64,000 nt of DNA from Desulfuromonas sp. (GCA_002869605.1 PKUI01000170.1:1-64000); one strand, 5' to 3'. Numbered from the stretch's first letter, positions 7,905-17,621 are shown. Notes: a model not told the origin generated them from the sequence alone. Numbers and translations: made by a program.

Positions 7905-9284
7905 CTGACCATCAAGTACAAACTGTTCCTCACCATCCTCGCGGCCGTGCTCGGTGTGATCGTCGGCATGCTGCTGATGATGCAGTGGAGCTTTAACCGC
8001 GGTTTCCTGCGTTACGTCAACACCCTCGAGAGCCAGCACATCACCCAGCTCGCCAGCAGCCTCGAATCAATCTACGCCCGGCAGCAAGGCTGGGAGGGGC
8101 TCGACAGAAATCGACGCCAATGGATCAACCTGCTGCTGAGCAGCCTGCCCGAGGAAGGACCAGCCCCGCCCCCTCACGTCGCACGACGCATCGAGAGGCG
8201 GCTGTTCCTCCTCGACGCTAATCACCGCCTGCTGATCGGGGATGCGCGACGCATCCAGAATGCCGAACTGACCAAGCTGCACCACGACGGCCAGCTCATC
8301 GGCTACCTCGGTTTCAAGCAACGCGAGCGGCTCGTCGAAGATCGCCACCTCGAGTTCATCCGCTCGCAACGCCGCGCCTTTCTCCTCATCGCGCTGGCCA
8401 TCGGCACAGCTGCGGCGCTCCTCGCCTTCCCCCTCGCCCACCACCTGGTACGGCGCATCCGCCTGCTCGCCGGGGCGACCCACGAGCTGGCGGCGGGACA
8501 CTTTTCAACCCGCATCGCGGTCACCTCGCAGGACGAACTCGGCCAACTCGCTTCCGACTTCAACCGCCTCGCCGTTAGCCTGGAAAAGAACGAACAGGAT
8601 CGCCGGCAGTGGGTCGCCGATATTTCACACGAACTACGCACCCCGCTGGCGGTGCTGCGTGGAGAGATCGAAGCGTTGCAGGACGGTGTGCGCAGCAGTT
8701 CACCCGAGACCCTCAGATCGCTGCACGGAGAAGTCCAACGCCTGACCCGCCTGGTCGATGATCTCTACCAGCTCTCGCTCGCCGACATCGGTGCACTCAA
8801 TTGCCAGAGCGAACCACTCCCGCTCGGAGCTCTGGTCGCCGAATGTCTCGACTACTTCAGACCACAGCTGGAGGAAAACCACATCACGTTGACCCTGTGC
8901 GATGACAGCGACGATCTTCAAATCGAAGGTGACACGGCACGCCTTCAGCAGCTGTTTGACAACCTGCTGACCAACAGCCTGCGTTACACCGACCCCGGAG
9001 GGGAACTGGAAGTACGCATCGAGGCCACAGCGAAGCAGCTGGCCGTCCACATGCTCGACAGCGCCCCATCGGTCCCCACCGCGCAGCTCGAACGGCTCTT
9101 CGAACGGCTCTACCGGGTCGAGGATTCCCGCAATCGCGCCAGCGGCGGCGCCGGGCTCGGCCTGGCCATCGCGCGCAGCATTGCCGAGGCCCATCATGGC
9201 ACCCTCACCGCGCAACGTTCTCCGCTCGGCGGCCTCTGGATGACCGCAACCTTTCCACTGTATAAGCCGGGAGAATCCGCATGA
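7905..9284 (+). CDS. BaeS-like sensor histidine kinase
   Basis: An envelope-stress type kinase of 459 residues if started at the CTG at 7905. The first GTG (7947) would cut into the first transmembrane helix. The frame is open upstream and reads LTIKYKLFLTILAAVLGVIV, matching the KLFLAIF-type start of BaeS. Order: TM1, short periplasmic domain (~35-150), TM2 (~158-180), HAMP (RRIRLLAGATHELAAGHFSTRI), HisKA with ISHELRTPLAVLRGEIEAL (phospho-accepting His), and HATPase with N-box QLFDNLLTNSLRYTDPGGEL and G-box ASGGAGLGLAIAR. The 3' end overlaps the next gene by 4 bp. It is first in an operon with an RND pump, whose expression it presumably controls through the regulator at the operon's end. Confidence 0.88.
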   Translation: MTIKYKLFLTILAAVLGVIVGMLLMMQWSFNRGFLRYVNTLESQHITQLASSLESIYARQQGWEGLDRNRRQWINLLLSSLPEEGPAPPPHVARRIERRLFLLDANHRLLIGDARRIQNAELTKLHHDGQLIGYLGFKQRERLVEDRHLEFIRSQRRAFLLIALAIGTAAALLAFPLAHHLVRRIRLLAGATHELAAGHFSTRIAVTSQDELGQLASDFNRLAVSLEKNEQDRRQWVADISHELRTPLAVLRGEIEALQDGVRSSSPETLRSLHGEVQRLTRLVDDLYQLSLADIGALNCQSEPLPLGALVAECLDYFRPQLEENHITLTLCDDSDDLQIEGDTARLQQLFDNLLTNSLRYTDPGGELEVRIEATAKQLAVHMLDSAPSVPTAQLERLFERLYRVEDSRNRASGGAGLGLAIARSIAEAHHGTLTAQRSPLGGLWMTATFPLYKPGESA

Positions 9285-10702
9285 CTCGACCTTCGTTCAA
9301 CCGGCAACGCTTACCTTCCCTGTGCCTCACCCTTGCACTGTTTTTCACCACGGCGTGCAGCGCGACCTTGCCTCCACCGGAATCTCCCGTCCCCCTGGGC
9401 GACACCTTTTCAAGCAGCGGCACTCAGCAGGCGCTAGAGCAGTGGTGGCAAGCCTTTGACGACCCGGCCCTGGCGCGGCTTATCGACCGCGCCCTGAAAG
9501 ACAACTTCGACCTGCAGGCAACCTGGGAGCGCCTCGCACAGAGCCGTGCCAGCGTACGTAACGCCAGCTCCGGGTTGTGGCCACAGCTTGACGCGGAGGC
9601 CGGCGCACGGCGTACGCGCAGCGCAACAGAGGATACCACCAGCTTTGCCAACAGCTTTTCCCTCGGGGCGGTAGCCAGCTACGAGCTCGACCTCTGGGGG
9701 CGGGTGCGCGCCACGCGTGAAGCGGCGCAGCTGGCACAGCTGGCCAACCGCGAAAACCTCGACACGGCTGCCATGTCGCTCGCCGCCGAAGTCGCCGGCA
9801 CCTGGTTCGAGCTGACCACCGCCAGCGGGCAACAACAGATTCTCAGCGAACAACATACGACGGCCGCCAAAACCCTGGAGCTGGTCGAACTGCAGTTTCG
9901 CACCGGCAAGGTCACACTCGCCGACCTGCTACAGCAGCGCCAGCTGCTCGAGTCGATCGCCGGTGAGCAGGCCCAGGCGGCGGCCCGCGTCGCGGTCACA
10001 AGGCACAGCCTTGCGGTACTCACCGGGCAGTCGCCGCAGAGTTTCCAACTCCCCGACACACAACGGCTCCCCGCGCTGCCTCCGCTGCCAGCGACCGGTC
10101 TGCCGGCCGAACTGCTCTCGAGGCGCCCCGATATCCGCAGTGCCTGGTACCAGGTCCTGGCGGATCGTGCACGTATCGATATTGCCCAGGCCGATCGGCT
10201 GCCCCGCATCAGCCTGAGTGGCAGCATCGAGTCTTCCGCGGATGAGATCGACACCCTGTTCGACAACTGGTTCGCCAATCTCGCCGGCAACCTGCTCGCG
10301 CCACTGCTCGATGGCGGCCAGCGCCGCGCAGAGGTCTCACGTACCCGGGAGGCCGCCGCGGAGAGTCTCAATCTCTACGGACAACAGGTCCTCGAGGCAC
10401 TGCAGGAGGTGGAAGATGCCCTGGTGCACGAAAATCACCAGCAACAGTACCTGTTGAGCCTGCAGCAACAACTTGAGCTTTCACAGCAGGCGCTCAACCA
10501 GATCCGCACCCGCTACACCCGCGGCAATCTCTCTTTCGAGCGGGTTCTCGATGCCCAACGCTCCGTTTTGCAGCTGCAACGCAGCGAGCTTGAAGCGGAG
10601 AGCCAGCTGCTCCAATACCGGGTGGCGCTCTACCGCGCCCTGGGCGGAAACTGGCCGCTGCAACAAAAGCCATCACCCCGTGCAGCGAACGACGAAGGAT
10701 GA
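9281..10702 (+). CDS. TolC-like outer-membrane efflux lipoprotein (NodT/OprM family)
   Basis: A 473-residue outer-membrane factor. The N-terminus is a lipoprotein signal peptide with the lipobox FTTAC, Cys at residue 26. The mature protein has the repeated OEP arrangement: 'WWQAFDDPALARLIDRALKDNFDLQATWERLAQSRA' in the first half and 'LSRRPDIRSAWYQVLADRARIDIAQADRLPRISLSGS' in the second. This is characteristic of the NodT subfamily, which forms the trimeric exit duct of tripartite RND pumps. It overlaps the kinase gene by 4 bp and is followed 3 bp later by the adaptor gene, so the whole pump is encoded in one operon. The substrate is unknown. Confidence 0.92.
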   Translation: MTRPSFNRQRLPSLCLTLALFFTTACSATLPPPESPVPLGDTFSSSGTQQALEQWWQAFDDPALARLIDRALKDNFDLQATWERLAQSRASVRNASSGLWPQLDAEAGARRTRSATEDTTSFANSFSLGAVASYELDLWGRVRATREAAQLAQLANRENLDTAAMSLAAEVAGTWFELTTASGQQQILSEQHTTAAKTLELVELQFRTGKVTLADLLQQRQLLESIAGEQAQAAARVAVTRHSLAVLTGQSPQSFQLPDTQRLPALPPLPATGLPAELLSRRPDIRSAWYQVLADRARIDIAQADRLPRISLSGSIESSADEIDTLFDNWFANLAGNLLAPLLDGGQRRAEVSRTREAAAESLNLYGQQVLEALQEVEDALVHENHQQQYLLSLQQQLELSQQALNQIRTRYTRGNLSFERVLDAQRSVLQLQRSELEAESQLLQYRVALYRALGGNWPLQQKPSPRAANDEG

Positions 10703-10705
10703 CCT

Positions 10706-11932
10706 ATGAGCAACAACCACTACGAGCGCAACGATGACTTGACCCCACACGCCAGCCGCAAATGGCGCATCCTGCTGCCGATGGGAGTCCTGGTACTCTG
10801 CGCGCTCATCGCCGCGGCCCTCTTCATTAGCAGGCCGCGCGCCAAATCGAAAACTCCGCAGCGGATCGCGACTCTGGTCGAGGTTGCGCCGGTGCACTTC
10901 GCCCCCCATCCGACCCAACTCTCCGCCATGGGCACGGTGGTAGCCGAACAGCAGGTCGCGCTGCAACCCGAGGTCAGCGGCAAGGTCGTCGCGCTCCACC
11001 CCCGCCTCGAACCGGGTGGACGGGTCAAAAAGGGTGAGGTCCTGGTGACCCTCGACGACACCGACTACCTCCTGGCCCGTGAAAGCGCGGCCAGCACCGT
11101 CGCTCAGGCCGAAGCCAACCTGCAACTCGAGCAGGGGAACCAGCTGGTGGCCGAAAAGGAATACCAGCTGCTCGGCGAGCCGGTCTCCGATGAAGAGCTG
11201 GCGCTGATGCTGCGCCGCCCACAACTGGCCAGCGCCGAAGCGACGGTCGCTGCGGCTCGTGCACAACTGAACCGTGCTGCCCTCGACGTGGAACGGACCC
11301 GGGTGCGCGCCCCCTTCAACGCGGTGGTTATCAGCCGCGCGGTCAGCCTCGGCAGCCGCGTGACCACGAGCACCGAGCTCACTGCCCTGGTCGGCAGTGA
11401 CCGCTACCGGGTCGAAGCCAGCGTACCGAGTGACCAGCTCCAGTGGCTGGAGCTCTCCGGTCCCGACACCGACGGAGCACAGGTGCGCATCTTCAACCGC
11501 CCGGTCTGGGGCCCCGAGGTCTCGCGAGCAGGCACGCTTATCAGCGTCGGGGCACAACTGGAGAGCGAAGGGCGCATGGCCGAGGTGCTGATCCGCCTCG
11601 ACCGACCACTCGACTCCGGACCTGACGGGGATTTGCCGATTCCGCTTCTCGGCAGCTTCGTCGAGGTGGAGATCAACGGACGCGAGCTGCCGAACGCCGC
11701 CGAGATACCGCGCAGTGCGCTGCATGACGGTGACCAGCTCTGGGTTATGGACGCCGAACAGCGCCTCGACATCCGCAGCGTGGAGGTCGCGTTCCGCATG
11801 CGCGACAGCGTCCTGATCCGCAGCGGGCTCCAAGAAGGGGAGCTGCTGGTGACCTCACAGCTCGCCGCCCCGGTCGCAGGCATGCAGCTGCGGCTCGCCG
11901 AAAACAGTACGGAGCAGACGCGTGAACCTTAG
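10706..11932 (+). CDS. RND efflux periplasmic adaptor (HlyD/MFP family)
   Basis: A 408-residue adaptor. One N-terminal transmembrane anchor (WRILLPMGVLVLCALIAAALF) is followed by a split biotinyl-lipoyl domain (GTVVAEQQVALQPEVSGKVV ... VRAPFNAVVISRAVSLGSRVT), an intervening alpha-helical hairpin rich in Ala/Glu/Gln (~120-200), and beta-barrel and membrane-proximal domains. It bridges the RND pump and the NodT-type exit duct. The start at 10706 lies 3 bp after the previous stop, with AAGGAT as a weak ribosome-binding site. Its 3' end overlaps the permease gene by 11 bp. Confidence 0.92.
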   Translation: MSNNHYERNDDLTPHASRKWRILLPMGVLVLCALIAAALFISRPRAKSKTPQRIATLVEVAPVHFAPHPTQLSAMGTVVAEQQVALQPEVSGKVVALHPRLEPGGRVKKGEVLVTLDDTDYLLARESAASTVAQAEANLQLEQGNQLVAEKEYQLLGEPVSDEELALMLRRPQLASAEATVAAARAQLNRAALDVERTRVRAPFNAVVISRAVSLGSRVTTSTELTALVGSDRYRVEASVPSDQLQWLELSGPDTDGAQVRIFNRPVWGPEVSRAGTLISVGAQLESEGRMAEVLIRLDRPLDSGPDGDLPIPLLGSFVEVEINGRELPNAAEIPRSALHDGDQLWVMDAEQRLDIRSVEVAFRMRDSVLIRSGLQEGELLVTSQLAAPVAGMQLRLAENSTEQTREP

Positions 11933-14900
11933 CAAAGACTCCGAAGCCTGGCGGCGTGGCCCGATCGCCTGGATGGCGCGTAATCACGTGACCACCAACC
12001 TGCTGATGCTGTTACTGCTGATCGGCGGGCTGTTCGTGACCGCGACCATCAAGAAGGAGGTCTTCCCCGAGTTCGAACTCGACAGGGTCAGCGTATCGGT
12101 CTCCTACCCCGGAGCCAGCCCCGAGGAGGTCGAACGTGGGGTCGTCCTGGCCATCGAGGAAGCGGTACGTGGCCTGGACGGCATCAAGGAACTCTCCGCC
12201 ACCGCCGCCGAGGGGGGCGGCCAGGTGAGCATCGAGCTGCTCCCCGATGCCAATGCGCAAAAGGTCTATACCGAAATCCGCCAGCAGGTCGACCGCATTA
12301 CCACCTTCCCGGTCGACACCGAACAACCCCAGGTGAGCCTCGCGTCGCACCGACATGGGGTTTTGACAATGCAGATCTACGGTGACGTCAGCGAGATGGC
12401 GCTGCGCGAAACCGTGGAACAGGTACGCGACCGGCTGCTGCAGGATCCCGGCATTACCCAGATCGATATTTCCGGTGGCCGCGACTTCGAAATCCTGGTC
12501 GAAATCCCGCAGGCCCAGCTACGCCGCTACGGCCTGACCCTCGAGGAGGTTGCAGAGCGGATTGCGTCCGCCTCGGTCGAGCTGCCGGGCGGCCGCCTCG
12601 ACACCTCGGGAGGTGACGTGCTGCTGCGTATCTCCGACCGCCGCGAGTGGGCGGACGAGTTCGCACGCATCCCCATCATCGCCGGCGCCAACGGCAGCGT
12701 GGTCACCCTCGCCGACCTCGCCACGGTCTACGAAGGGTTTGAGTCGAGCGACCGCTACGCCAGTTACAACAGCCAGCGCAGCATCGGCCTCGAGGTGATG
12801 CGCGTCGGCGACCAGACCCCGCTCGGGGTTTCGGAGGCGGTACACGCCGCGATGCCCGAAATCGGGCGCGATCTACCCGACGGCATCGACTGGGAAATCA
12901 ACCGCGACCGCTCCGACACCTACCGGCAGCGCCGCGACCTGCTGCTGAAGAACGCCTCCTACGGTCTGGTGCTGGTGCTGCTGCTACTCGGCGCCTTCCT
13001 CGAACTTAAGCTCGCCTTCTGGGTAACCATGGGGATCCCGATCTCGTTTCTCGGCGGCATGCTGTTTCTCCCCTCGCTCGATATATCCATCAACGTGGTC
13101 TCGATGTTTGCCTTCATCGTTGCCCTCGGCATCGTGGTCGACGACGCCATCGTGGTCGGTGAAAACATCTACGCCTACCGCGAGCAGGGAGACCGGCCAC
13201 TGCATGCCGCGGTGATAGGCACCCGCGAAGTGGCGATACCGGTGACCTTCGCAATCCTCACCAACTTCGCTGCCTTCATGCCGCTCTACTTTATCCCCGG
13301 CACCATGGGCAAGATCTGGCGCGCCATCCCGGTGGTGGTGGTCGCGGTTTTCGTCATCTCATGGGTCGAGTCGTTGTTGATCCTCCCCTCCCATATCGCC
13401 CACACCCGTCTCGGTGCGCGCAGTCGTCTCACCACACGCCTGCATGTACAGCAGCAACGCTTCTCGGCCGGTGTAAGCCGCTTCATCGAACAACGCTACC
13501 GCCCGCTGCTGGCGCTGTGCGTGCGCTGGCGCGGCATGACCGTGGCCTGTGGCTTTGCGATCCTGATTCTGGTGCTTGCCTACGTAATGAGCGGCCGTAT
13601 CGGCCGCGAGCTGTTCCCGCGCATCGAATCGGACCGCGCTGTGGTCAGCGCCACGCTGCCGATTGGCTCTCCCCTCTCCAAGGCCAAGGAGGCCGAGAAG
13701 CGACTTCTCGACGCCCTTTCCAAGGTGGTCGCCGAAAGCGGCGGCGAAAAGCTGATGAGCGGGGTCTTCTCACTCACCGACGAAAACAGCGTCAGGATCA
13801 CCGCCTACCTGACGGCGCCGGATGTGCGCCCGATCTCGACCAAGGAGCTGGTCAGCCGCTGGCGCAGCACAACCGGCTCGATCAGCGGCCTGGAGACCCT
13901 GCGCTACGAATCGGACCGTGGCGGACCGGGTTCAGGCGCCTCGCTGACGGTGGAGCTGTCGAACCGCGACATCGCCACCCTGGAACAGGCCAGTGAAACC
14001 CTTGCCGCGCGGTTGGCCGAGTTCCCCGAGGTGAGTGACCTCGACGACGGCACCTCGAGCGGCAAACCACAGCTCGACTTCAGCCTCACCCCGGCCGGTC
14101 AGAGCCTCGGTCTGACCAGCCGCGACGTGGCCCGACAGGTACGCAGCGCCTTCTCCGGCAGCATCGCCCTGCGCCAGCAACGGGGTCGCAATGAGGTTTC
14201 GGTACGCCTGCAGCTCCCCGAAAGTGAACGTGCCCACGAGTACGACATCGAGAACCTGCTGATCCGTACCCCGGCCGGGCGCTTCGTGCCGCTGCGCGAG
14301 ATCGCCAACGTCGAACGGGGTCGTGCCTACACCACCATCACCCGCCGCGACGCGCGCCGCACCCTGAATGTTTCGGCCAATGTCGAGTCGCCGCAGCAGA
14401 ACTCGCTGATCATCGACGAGCTGAACGCCACCATTCTCCCCGAACTGGCCCGCGACGTCCCGGGACTCACCTACGGCTTCCAGGGACGCCAGGCGCGACT
14501 CGCCGAGAGCACCTCGGGGCTCAAGTACGGCTTCATCGGCGCGCTGCTGTGCATCTACTTCCTGCTCGCCGTCCCCTTCCGCAGCTACGTGCAGCCGATG
14601 GTGGTGATGCTCGCCATCCCCTTCGGGCTGGTCGGAGCAACCCTCGGCCACATCCTGCTCGGCTACAACCTGAGCCTGATGAGCATGATGGGCGTGGTCG
14701 CCCTCGCCGGGGTGGTGGTCAACGACTCGCTGGTGCTGATCGATTTCGCCAACCGGTTGCGCCTGCAGGGGATGAGTGCGCGTGAGGCGATCGTCGCCGC
14801 CGGGGTGCGCCGCTTCCGGCCGATCATCCTCACCACCCTGACCACCTTCGGCGGCCTGGCGCCGATGATCTTCGAGACCTCTCGACAGGCACGCTTTTTG

Positions 14901-15047
14901 ATCCCGATGGCACTGTCGCTCGGCTTCGGCATCCTCTTCGCCACCGTGATCACCCTGTTGCTGGTACCCTGCTTTTACCTGCTGATCGAGGATTTGCGCC
15001 GCTACCTGCCGCAACTCCCCGACCTCGAGAAGGAGGAGCACGCATGA
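11922..15047 (+). CDS. RND-superfamily efflux permease
   Basis: A 1041-residue inner-membrane pump of the AcrB/MdtBC-type superfamily, with two similar halves, each a transmembrane bundle with large periplasmic loops. Visible hallmarks: TM1 (NLLMLLLLIGGLFV), the FPEFELDRVSVSVSYPGASPEEVE entry of the porter domain, TM4 with the paired aspartates GIVVDDAIVVGENIYAYRE used for proton relay, and the second-half VVALAGVVVNDSLVLIDF. The length is typical. It starts with GTG inside the adaptor gene (11-bp overlap) and its stop overlaps the response-regulator start (ATGA). The VVND pair in the second half is usual for this family. The substrate cannot be inferred. Confidence 0.95.
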   Translation: MNLSKDSEAWRRGPIAWMARNHVTTNLLMLLLLIGGLFVTATIKKEVFPEFELDRVSVSVSYPGASPEEVERGVVLAIEEAVRGLDGIKELSATAAEGGGQVSIELLPDANAQKVYTEIRQQVDRITTFPVDTEQPQVSLASHRHGVLTMQIYGDVSEMALRETVEQVRDRLLQDPGITQIDISGGRDFEILVEIPQAQLRRYGLTLEEVAERIASASVELPGGRLDTSGGDVLLRISDRREWADEFARIPIIAGANGSVVTLADLATVYEGFESSDRYASYNSQRSIGLEVMRVGDQTPLGVSEAVHAAMPEIGRDLPDGIDWEINRDRSDTYRQRRDLLLKNASYGLVLVLLLLGAFLELKLAFWVTMGIPISFLGGMLFLPSLDISINVVSMFAFIVALGIVVDDAIVVGENIYAYREQGDRPLHAAVIGTREVAIPVTFAILTNFAAFMPLYFIPGTMGKIWRAIPVVVVAVFVISWVESLLILPSHIAHTRLGARSRLTTRLHVQQQRFSAGVSRFIEQRYRPLLALCVRWRGMTVACGFAILILVLAYVMSGRIGRELFPRIESDRAVVSATLPIGSPLSKAKEAEKRLLDALSKVVAESGGEKLMSGVFSLTDENSVRITAYLTAPDVRPISTKELVSRWRSTTGSISGLETLRYESDRGGPGSGASLTVELSNRDIATLEQASETLAARLAEFPEVSDLDDGTSSGKPQLDFSLTPAGQSLGLTSRDVARQVRSAFSGSIALRQQRGRNEVSVRLQLPESERAHEYDIENLLIRTPAGRFVPLREIANVERGRAYTTITRRDARRTLNVSANVESPQQNSLIIDELNATILPELARDVPGLTYGFQGRQARLAESTSGLKYGFIGALLCIYFLLAVPFRSYVQPMVVMLAIPFGLVGATLGHILLGYNLSLMSMMGVVALAGVVVNDSLVLIDFANRLRLQGMSAREAIVAAGVRRFRPIILTTLTTFGGLAPMIFETSRQARFLIPMALSLGFGILFATVITLLLVPCFYLLIEDLRRYLPQLPDLEKEEHA

Positions 15048-15715
15048 CCGATGCCCATATCCTGATTATCGAGGACGAGGTTAAACTCGCCAAACTGCTG
15101 CGCGACTACCTGCAGCAGGCCGGCTGCCGCTGCAGTCTGCACCATCGCGGCGACGACGCCCTGCAAAGGATTCAGGAGGAAAACCCCGACCTGGTGCTGC
15201 TCGACATCATGCTCCCCAGCAAAGACGGTATGGCGATCTGCAGGGCGTTGCGTCATGTTTCGCAGGTCCCGGTGATCATGGTCACCGCCCGCGTCGAAGA
15301 GATCGACCGCCTGCTCGGCCTGGAACTCGGCGCCGATGATTACATCTGCAAGCCGTTCAGCCCGCGCGAGGTCGTGGCACGGGTCAAGGCAGTGCTTAAG
15401 CGCAGCAGCACTGCTTCGACGCCCCCGGAGGGACTGCAACTCGACGCAACACGTTACCGCGCCCGTCTCGACGGCCACGACCTCGACCTGACCGCCGTCG
15501 AATTCAAGCTCCTCGAATACCTTGCCGCCAGCCCCGGACGCATCTTCTCCCGTACCCAGCTGATGGACCATATCTATCCCGATCAGCGCATCGTCTCGGA
15601 TCGCACCATCGACAGCCATATCAAGAAGCTGCGCAAGAAGATCGCCGCAGCAGACCCGCAATCCAACCTGGTCCAGTCGGTCTACGGCGTCGGTTACCGC
15701 CTCGAAGAGGAGTAA
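15044..15715 (+). CDS. OmpR/BaeR-family response regulator
   Basis: A 223-residue DNA-binding regulator. The receiver domain has the acidic pair E10-D11, phospho-acceptor D54 (VLLDIMLPSKDG), the conserved Thr/Ala switch region (VIMVTAR) and KPFSPRE. A winged-helix OmpR C-terminus follows (FKLLEYLAASPGRIFSRTQLMDHIY ... VYGVGYRLEEE). It is translationally coupled to the RND permease. Kinase first and regulator last, with the pump between, is a self-contained sensing and efflux operon of the Bae type. It probably autoregulates the operon and may also act on the nearby divergent Spy-like gene. Confidence 0.93.
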   Translation: MTDAHILIIEDEVKLAKLLRDYLQQAGCRCSLHHRGDDALQRIQEENPDLVLLDIMLPSKDGMAICRALRHVSQVPVIMVTARVEEIDRLLGLELGADDYICKPFSPREVVARVKAVLKRSSTASTPPEGLQLDATRYRARLDGHDLDLTAVEFKLLEYLAASPGRIFSRTQLMDHIYPDQRIVSDRTIDSHIKKLRKKIAAADPQSNLVQSVYGVGYRLEEE

Positions 15716-15724
15716 CGGTTTCCC

Positions 15725-15753
15725 TTGACATAGGCCTGCCGATTCTATAGCTT
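15725..15753 (+). promoter_or_regulatory. Possible sigma-70 promoter for the pirin gene
   Basis: TTGACA (15725-15730), a 17-bp spacer and TAGCTT (15748-15753), 50 bp before the start codon. The -35 matches the consensus; the -10 is weak. Confidence 0.3.
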
Positions 15754-15802
15754 GATATTGAACTGTGACCATTTTAGTAATATTTACAAAAAGGAACACG
15801 CC

Positions 15803-16498
15803 ATGATCACCATTCGAGCTGCAGAAGATCGCGGACATAACCAGGAAGAGTGGCTGGAAACCCACCACACCTTCTCTTTTCATACCTACTACGACCCGGA
15901 GCAGATTGGCTATTCCGACCTGCGTGTCATCAATGAGGATACCGTTGCCGCTAGACGCGGCTTCGACATGCACCCACACCAGGACATGGAGGTTGTCACC
16001 CTGGTTACGACAGGTGAACTTGAACACCAGGACTCCATGGGCAACCGCGACGTGATCGGCCCCTACCAGCTACAGAGGATGACCGCCGGCAAGGGGATCT
16101 GGCACAGCGAAGTCAACCCCTCGCCGGACAAACCGGTCCACCTGTTCCAGATCTGGATCTACCCGGAGCAGAAAGGGCTCGATCCCGACTACGAGATCAG
16201 GAGCTTCTCTGATGCCGAAAAAGACCGCTTGACCTTGCTGGCCTCGCCACAGGGGGCGGAAGGTGCGGCCATCCTGCATCAGGACGCGCGCCTCTACCTG
16301 GGCCGCTACCGCGCCGGAAGTGAAGAGGTCATCCCCCTCAATCCTGAACGCCACACCTGGCTGCAGGTTATCAGGGGAACATTGAGCCTCAACGGCGAAC
16401 AGGTAAAAACCGGAGATGGCGTCGCGATCGAAAAAGAAGCAGCGTTGAGCCTACGGGCTGAAGAAGAGAGTGAGTTTATCCTTTTCGACCTGCATTAA
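15803..16498 (+). CDS. Pirin family protein (YhaK-like bicupin)
   Basis: A 231-residue protein. The ATG at 15803 is preceded by AAGGA and begins MITIRAAEDRGH, the usual pirin start. The first cupin carries the metal-binding set FDMHPHQDMEVVTLVTTGELEHQDS and later WHSEVNP, i.e. the His/His/His/Glu residues that bind Fe in pirins. The C-terminal cupin is the more degenerate half. Pirins of this YhaK/YhhW group have been linked to redox sensing and quercetinase activity; the substrate here is unknown. It stands alone between the efflux operon and a bidirectional terminator. Confidence 0.93.
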   Translation: MITIRAAEDRGHNQEEWLETHHTFSFHTYYDPEQIGYSDLRVINEDTVAARRGFDMHPHQDMEVVTLVTTGELEHQDSMGNRDVIGPYQLQRMTAGKGIWHSEVNPSPDKPVHLFQIWIYPEQKGLDPDYEIRSFSDAEKDRLTLLASPQGAEGAAILHQDARLYLGRYRAGSEEVIPLNPERHTWLQVIRGTLSLNGEQVKTGDGVAIEKEAALSLRAEEESEFILFDLH

Positions 16499-16514
16499 GC
16501 ATGACCCACAAAAA

Positions 16515-16541
16515 AAGCAACGGCCTTATGGGCCGTTGCTT
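16515..16541. terminator. Terminator shared by convergent genes
   Basis: An 11-bp stem, AAGCAACGGCC (16515-16525) with GGCCGTTGCTT (16531-16541). The A-tract on the left makes it strong for the minus-strand gene at 16575. The plus side has only a short T-run. Confidence 0.75.
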
Positions 16542-16574
16542 AGGAGTTAGTGCGCAAACATGCACGGATAAATC

Positions 16575-16796
16575 TTAACCGCTGCGTCGACAGAGCACGA
16601 AGGTATTGATCATCTCGAGCGCCAGGCAGACCATAAACCAGCAGACCTGCAGCAACTGAAACAGCAACATGGTCTCACCGTAGTCGTAGCGAAAACGACC
16701 AAGTAAAAAACCCGCGCCGTACACCAGCGAAGGCAGAAACATGAAACAGGCCGTTGCGATGGCCAACCCCGTGAGCCACATTGCTTGACGCTTCAT
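16575..16796 (-). CDS. Small two-helix membrane protein
   Basis: A 73-residue protein with two predicted transmembrane helices (AMWLTGLAIATACFMFLPSLVYGAG and LLFQLLQVCWFMVCLALEMINTF), a GGGGGGAG ribosome-binding site 8 nt upstream, and a strong terminator after it. No family recognised. It is a single-gene unit facing the pirin gene. Confidence 0.65.
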   Translation of the reverse strand: MKRQAMWLTGLAIATACFMFLPSLVYGAGFLLGRFRYDYGETMLLFQLLQVCWFMVCLALEMINTFVLCRRSG

Positions 16797-16877
16797 GAGC
16801 CGATCTCCCCCCGTAGGATATAGTGAGCGGGGAGATTATACCCAAACGGTTAGAATCTTCAAATCTTAATTGTCAAG

Positions 16878-17621
16878 TTACTCCGTTTTGCACAATACCA
16901 GCAACTCCAACACCCCGAAATAAAAGCGCCGTGACTGCTGTACCGAAAATCCGCAATCGTGCATCAGGTGACGCAGTGTGGCCCGGTCAGGGTAGGTCGC
17001 CAGGCTCGCCGCGATATAGGCGTGAATTTCCGGGTTACCGTGCAGCAACAGCCCCCACAGGCCGCACCAGTAGCGTAGCAGGCCGTACTGAAAATACTGC
17101 ACCAGACGGTTCGCCGGCTTGGAAAAATCGAGCAGGGCCACCGTTCCTCCCGGCTTGAGTATCCGGTAGATCTCGGCAAAAGCCTCCCTGAGCTGCGGTG
17201 CATTGCGCACCGCGTAACTGCCGGTCACGAGATCCGCCGAGGCGTCAGCAAGGCCGGTTGCAAGCATGTCCCCCTGCACAAAACTCACGTGGGAGTAGCG
17301 GTTGCGACGCAGCGCGATGGCAAGCATCGGCGCGGTCAGGTCATTGCCGATGACCTTCCCCTGCGGGTAGCGGTCGGCGAGCAGAAAGGCGACATCCCCG
17401 GTGCCGCTGGCCAAATCGACACACACCGGGTGAGGGTGATCAGGCAACGCCTCGACCAGGGCCCTCTTCCAGGCCATGTCCCGCCCCAACGACATCGCGC
17501 GGGTGGCGATATCGTAACGGCTGGCAGCTTCGCTGAAGTGCTGCTCGTTGTAGAAACGCTTGTCCTCTGGAGCATGCAGGTGGTCGCGGATCTTGAGGTT
17601 GAAACGTTCGCCGCGGCTCAT
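16878..17621 (-). CDS. UbiE/COQ5-type SAM-dependent methyltransferase
   Basis: A 247-residue class I methyltransferase. The ATG at 17621 overlaps the TGA of the U32 gene (ATGA), so the long upstream extension is not used. Motif I is DLASGTGDVAFLLADR (residues ~69-84), with GNDLTAPML and ADLVTGSYAVRNAPQ as post-motifs characteristic of the UbiE family, and RILKPGGTVALLDFS as motif III. UbiE enzymes C-methylate quinone precursors. As the last gene of the type III polyketide operon it more likely methylates that operon's aromatic product, as the methyltransferases of alkylresorcinol/alkylquinone clusters do. A menaquinone role cannot be excluded. Confidence 0.85.
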   Translation of the reverse strand: MSRGERFNLKIRDHLHAPEDKRFYNEQHFSEAASRYDIATRAMSLGRDMAWKRALVEALPDHPHPVCVDLASGTGDVAFLLADRYPQGKVIGNDLTAPMLAIALRRNRYSHVSFVQGDMLATGLADASADLVTGSYAVRNAPQLREAFAEIYRILKPGGTVALLDFSKPANRLVQYFQYGLLRYWCGLWGLLLHGNPEIHAYIAASLATYPDRATLRHLMHDCGFSVQQSRRFYFGVLELLVLCKTE

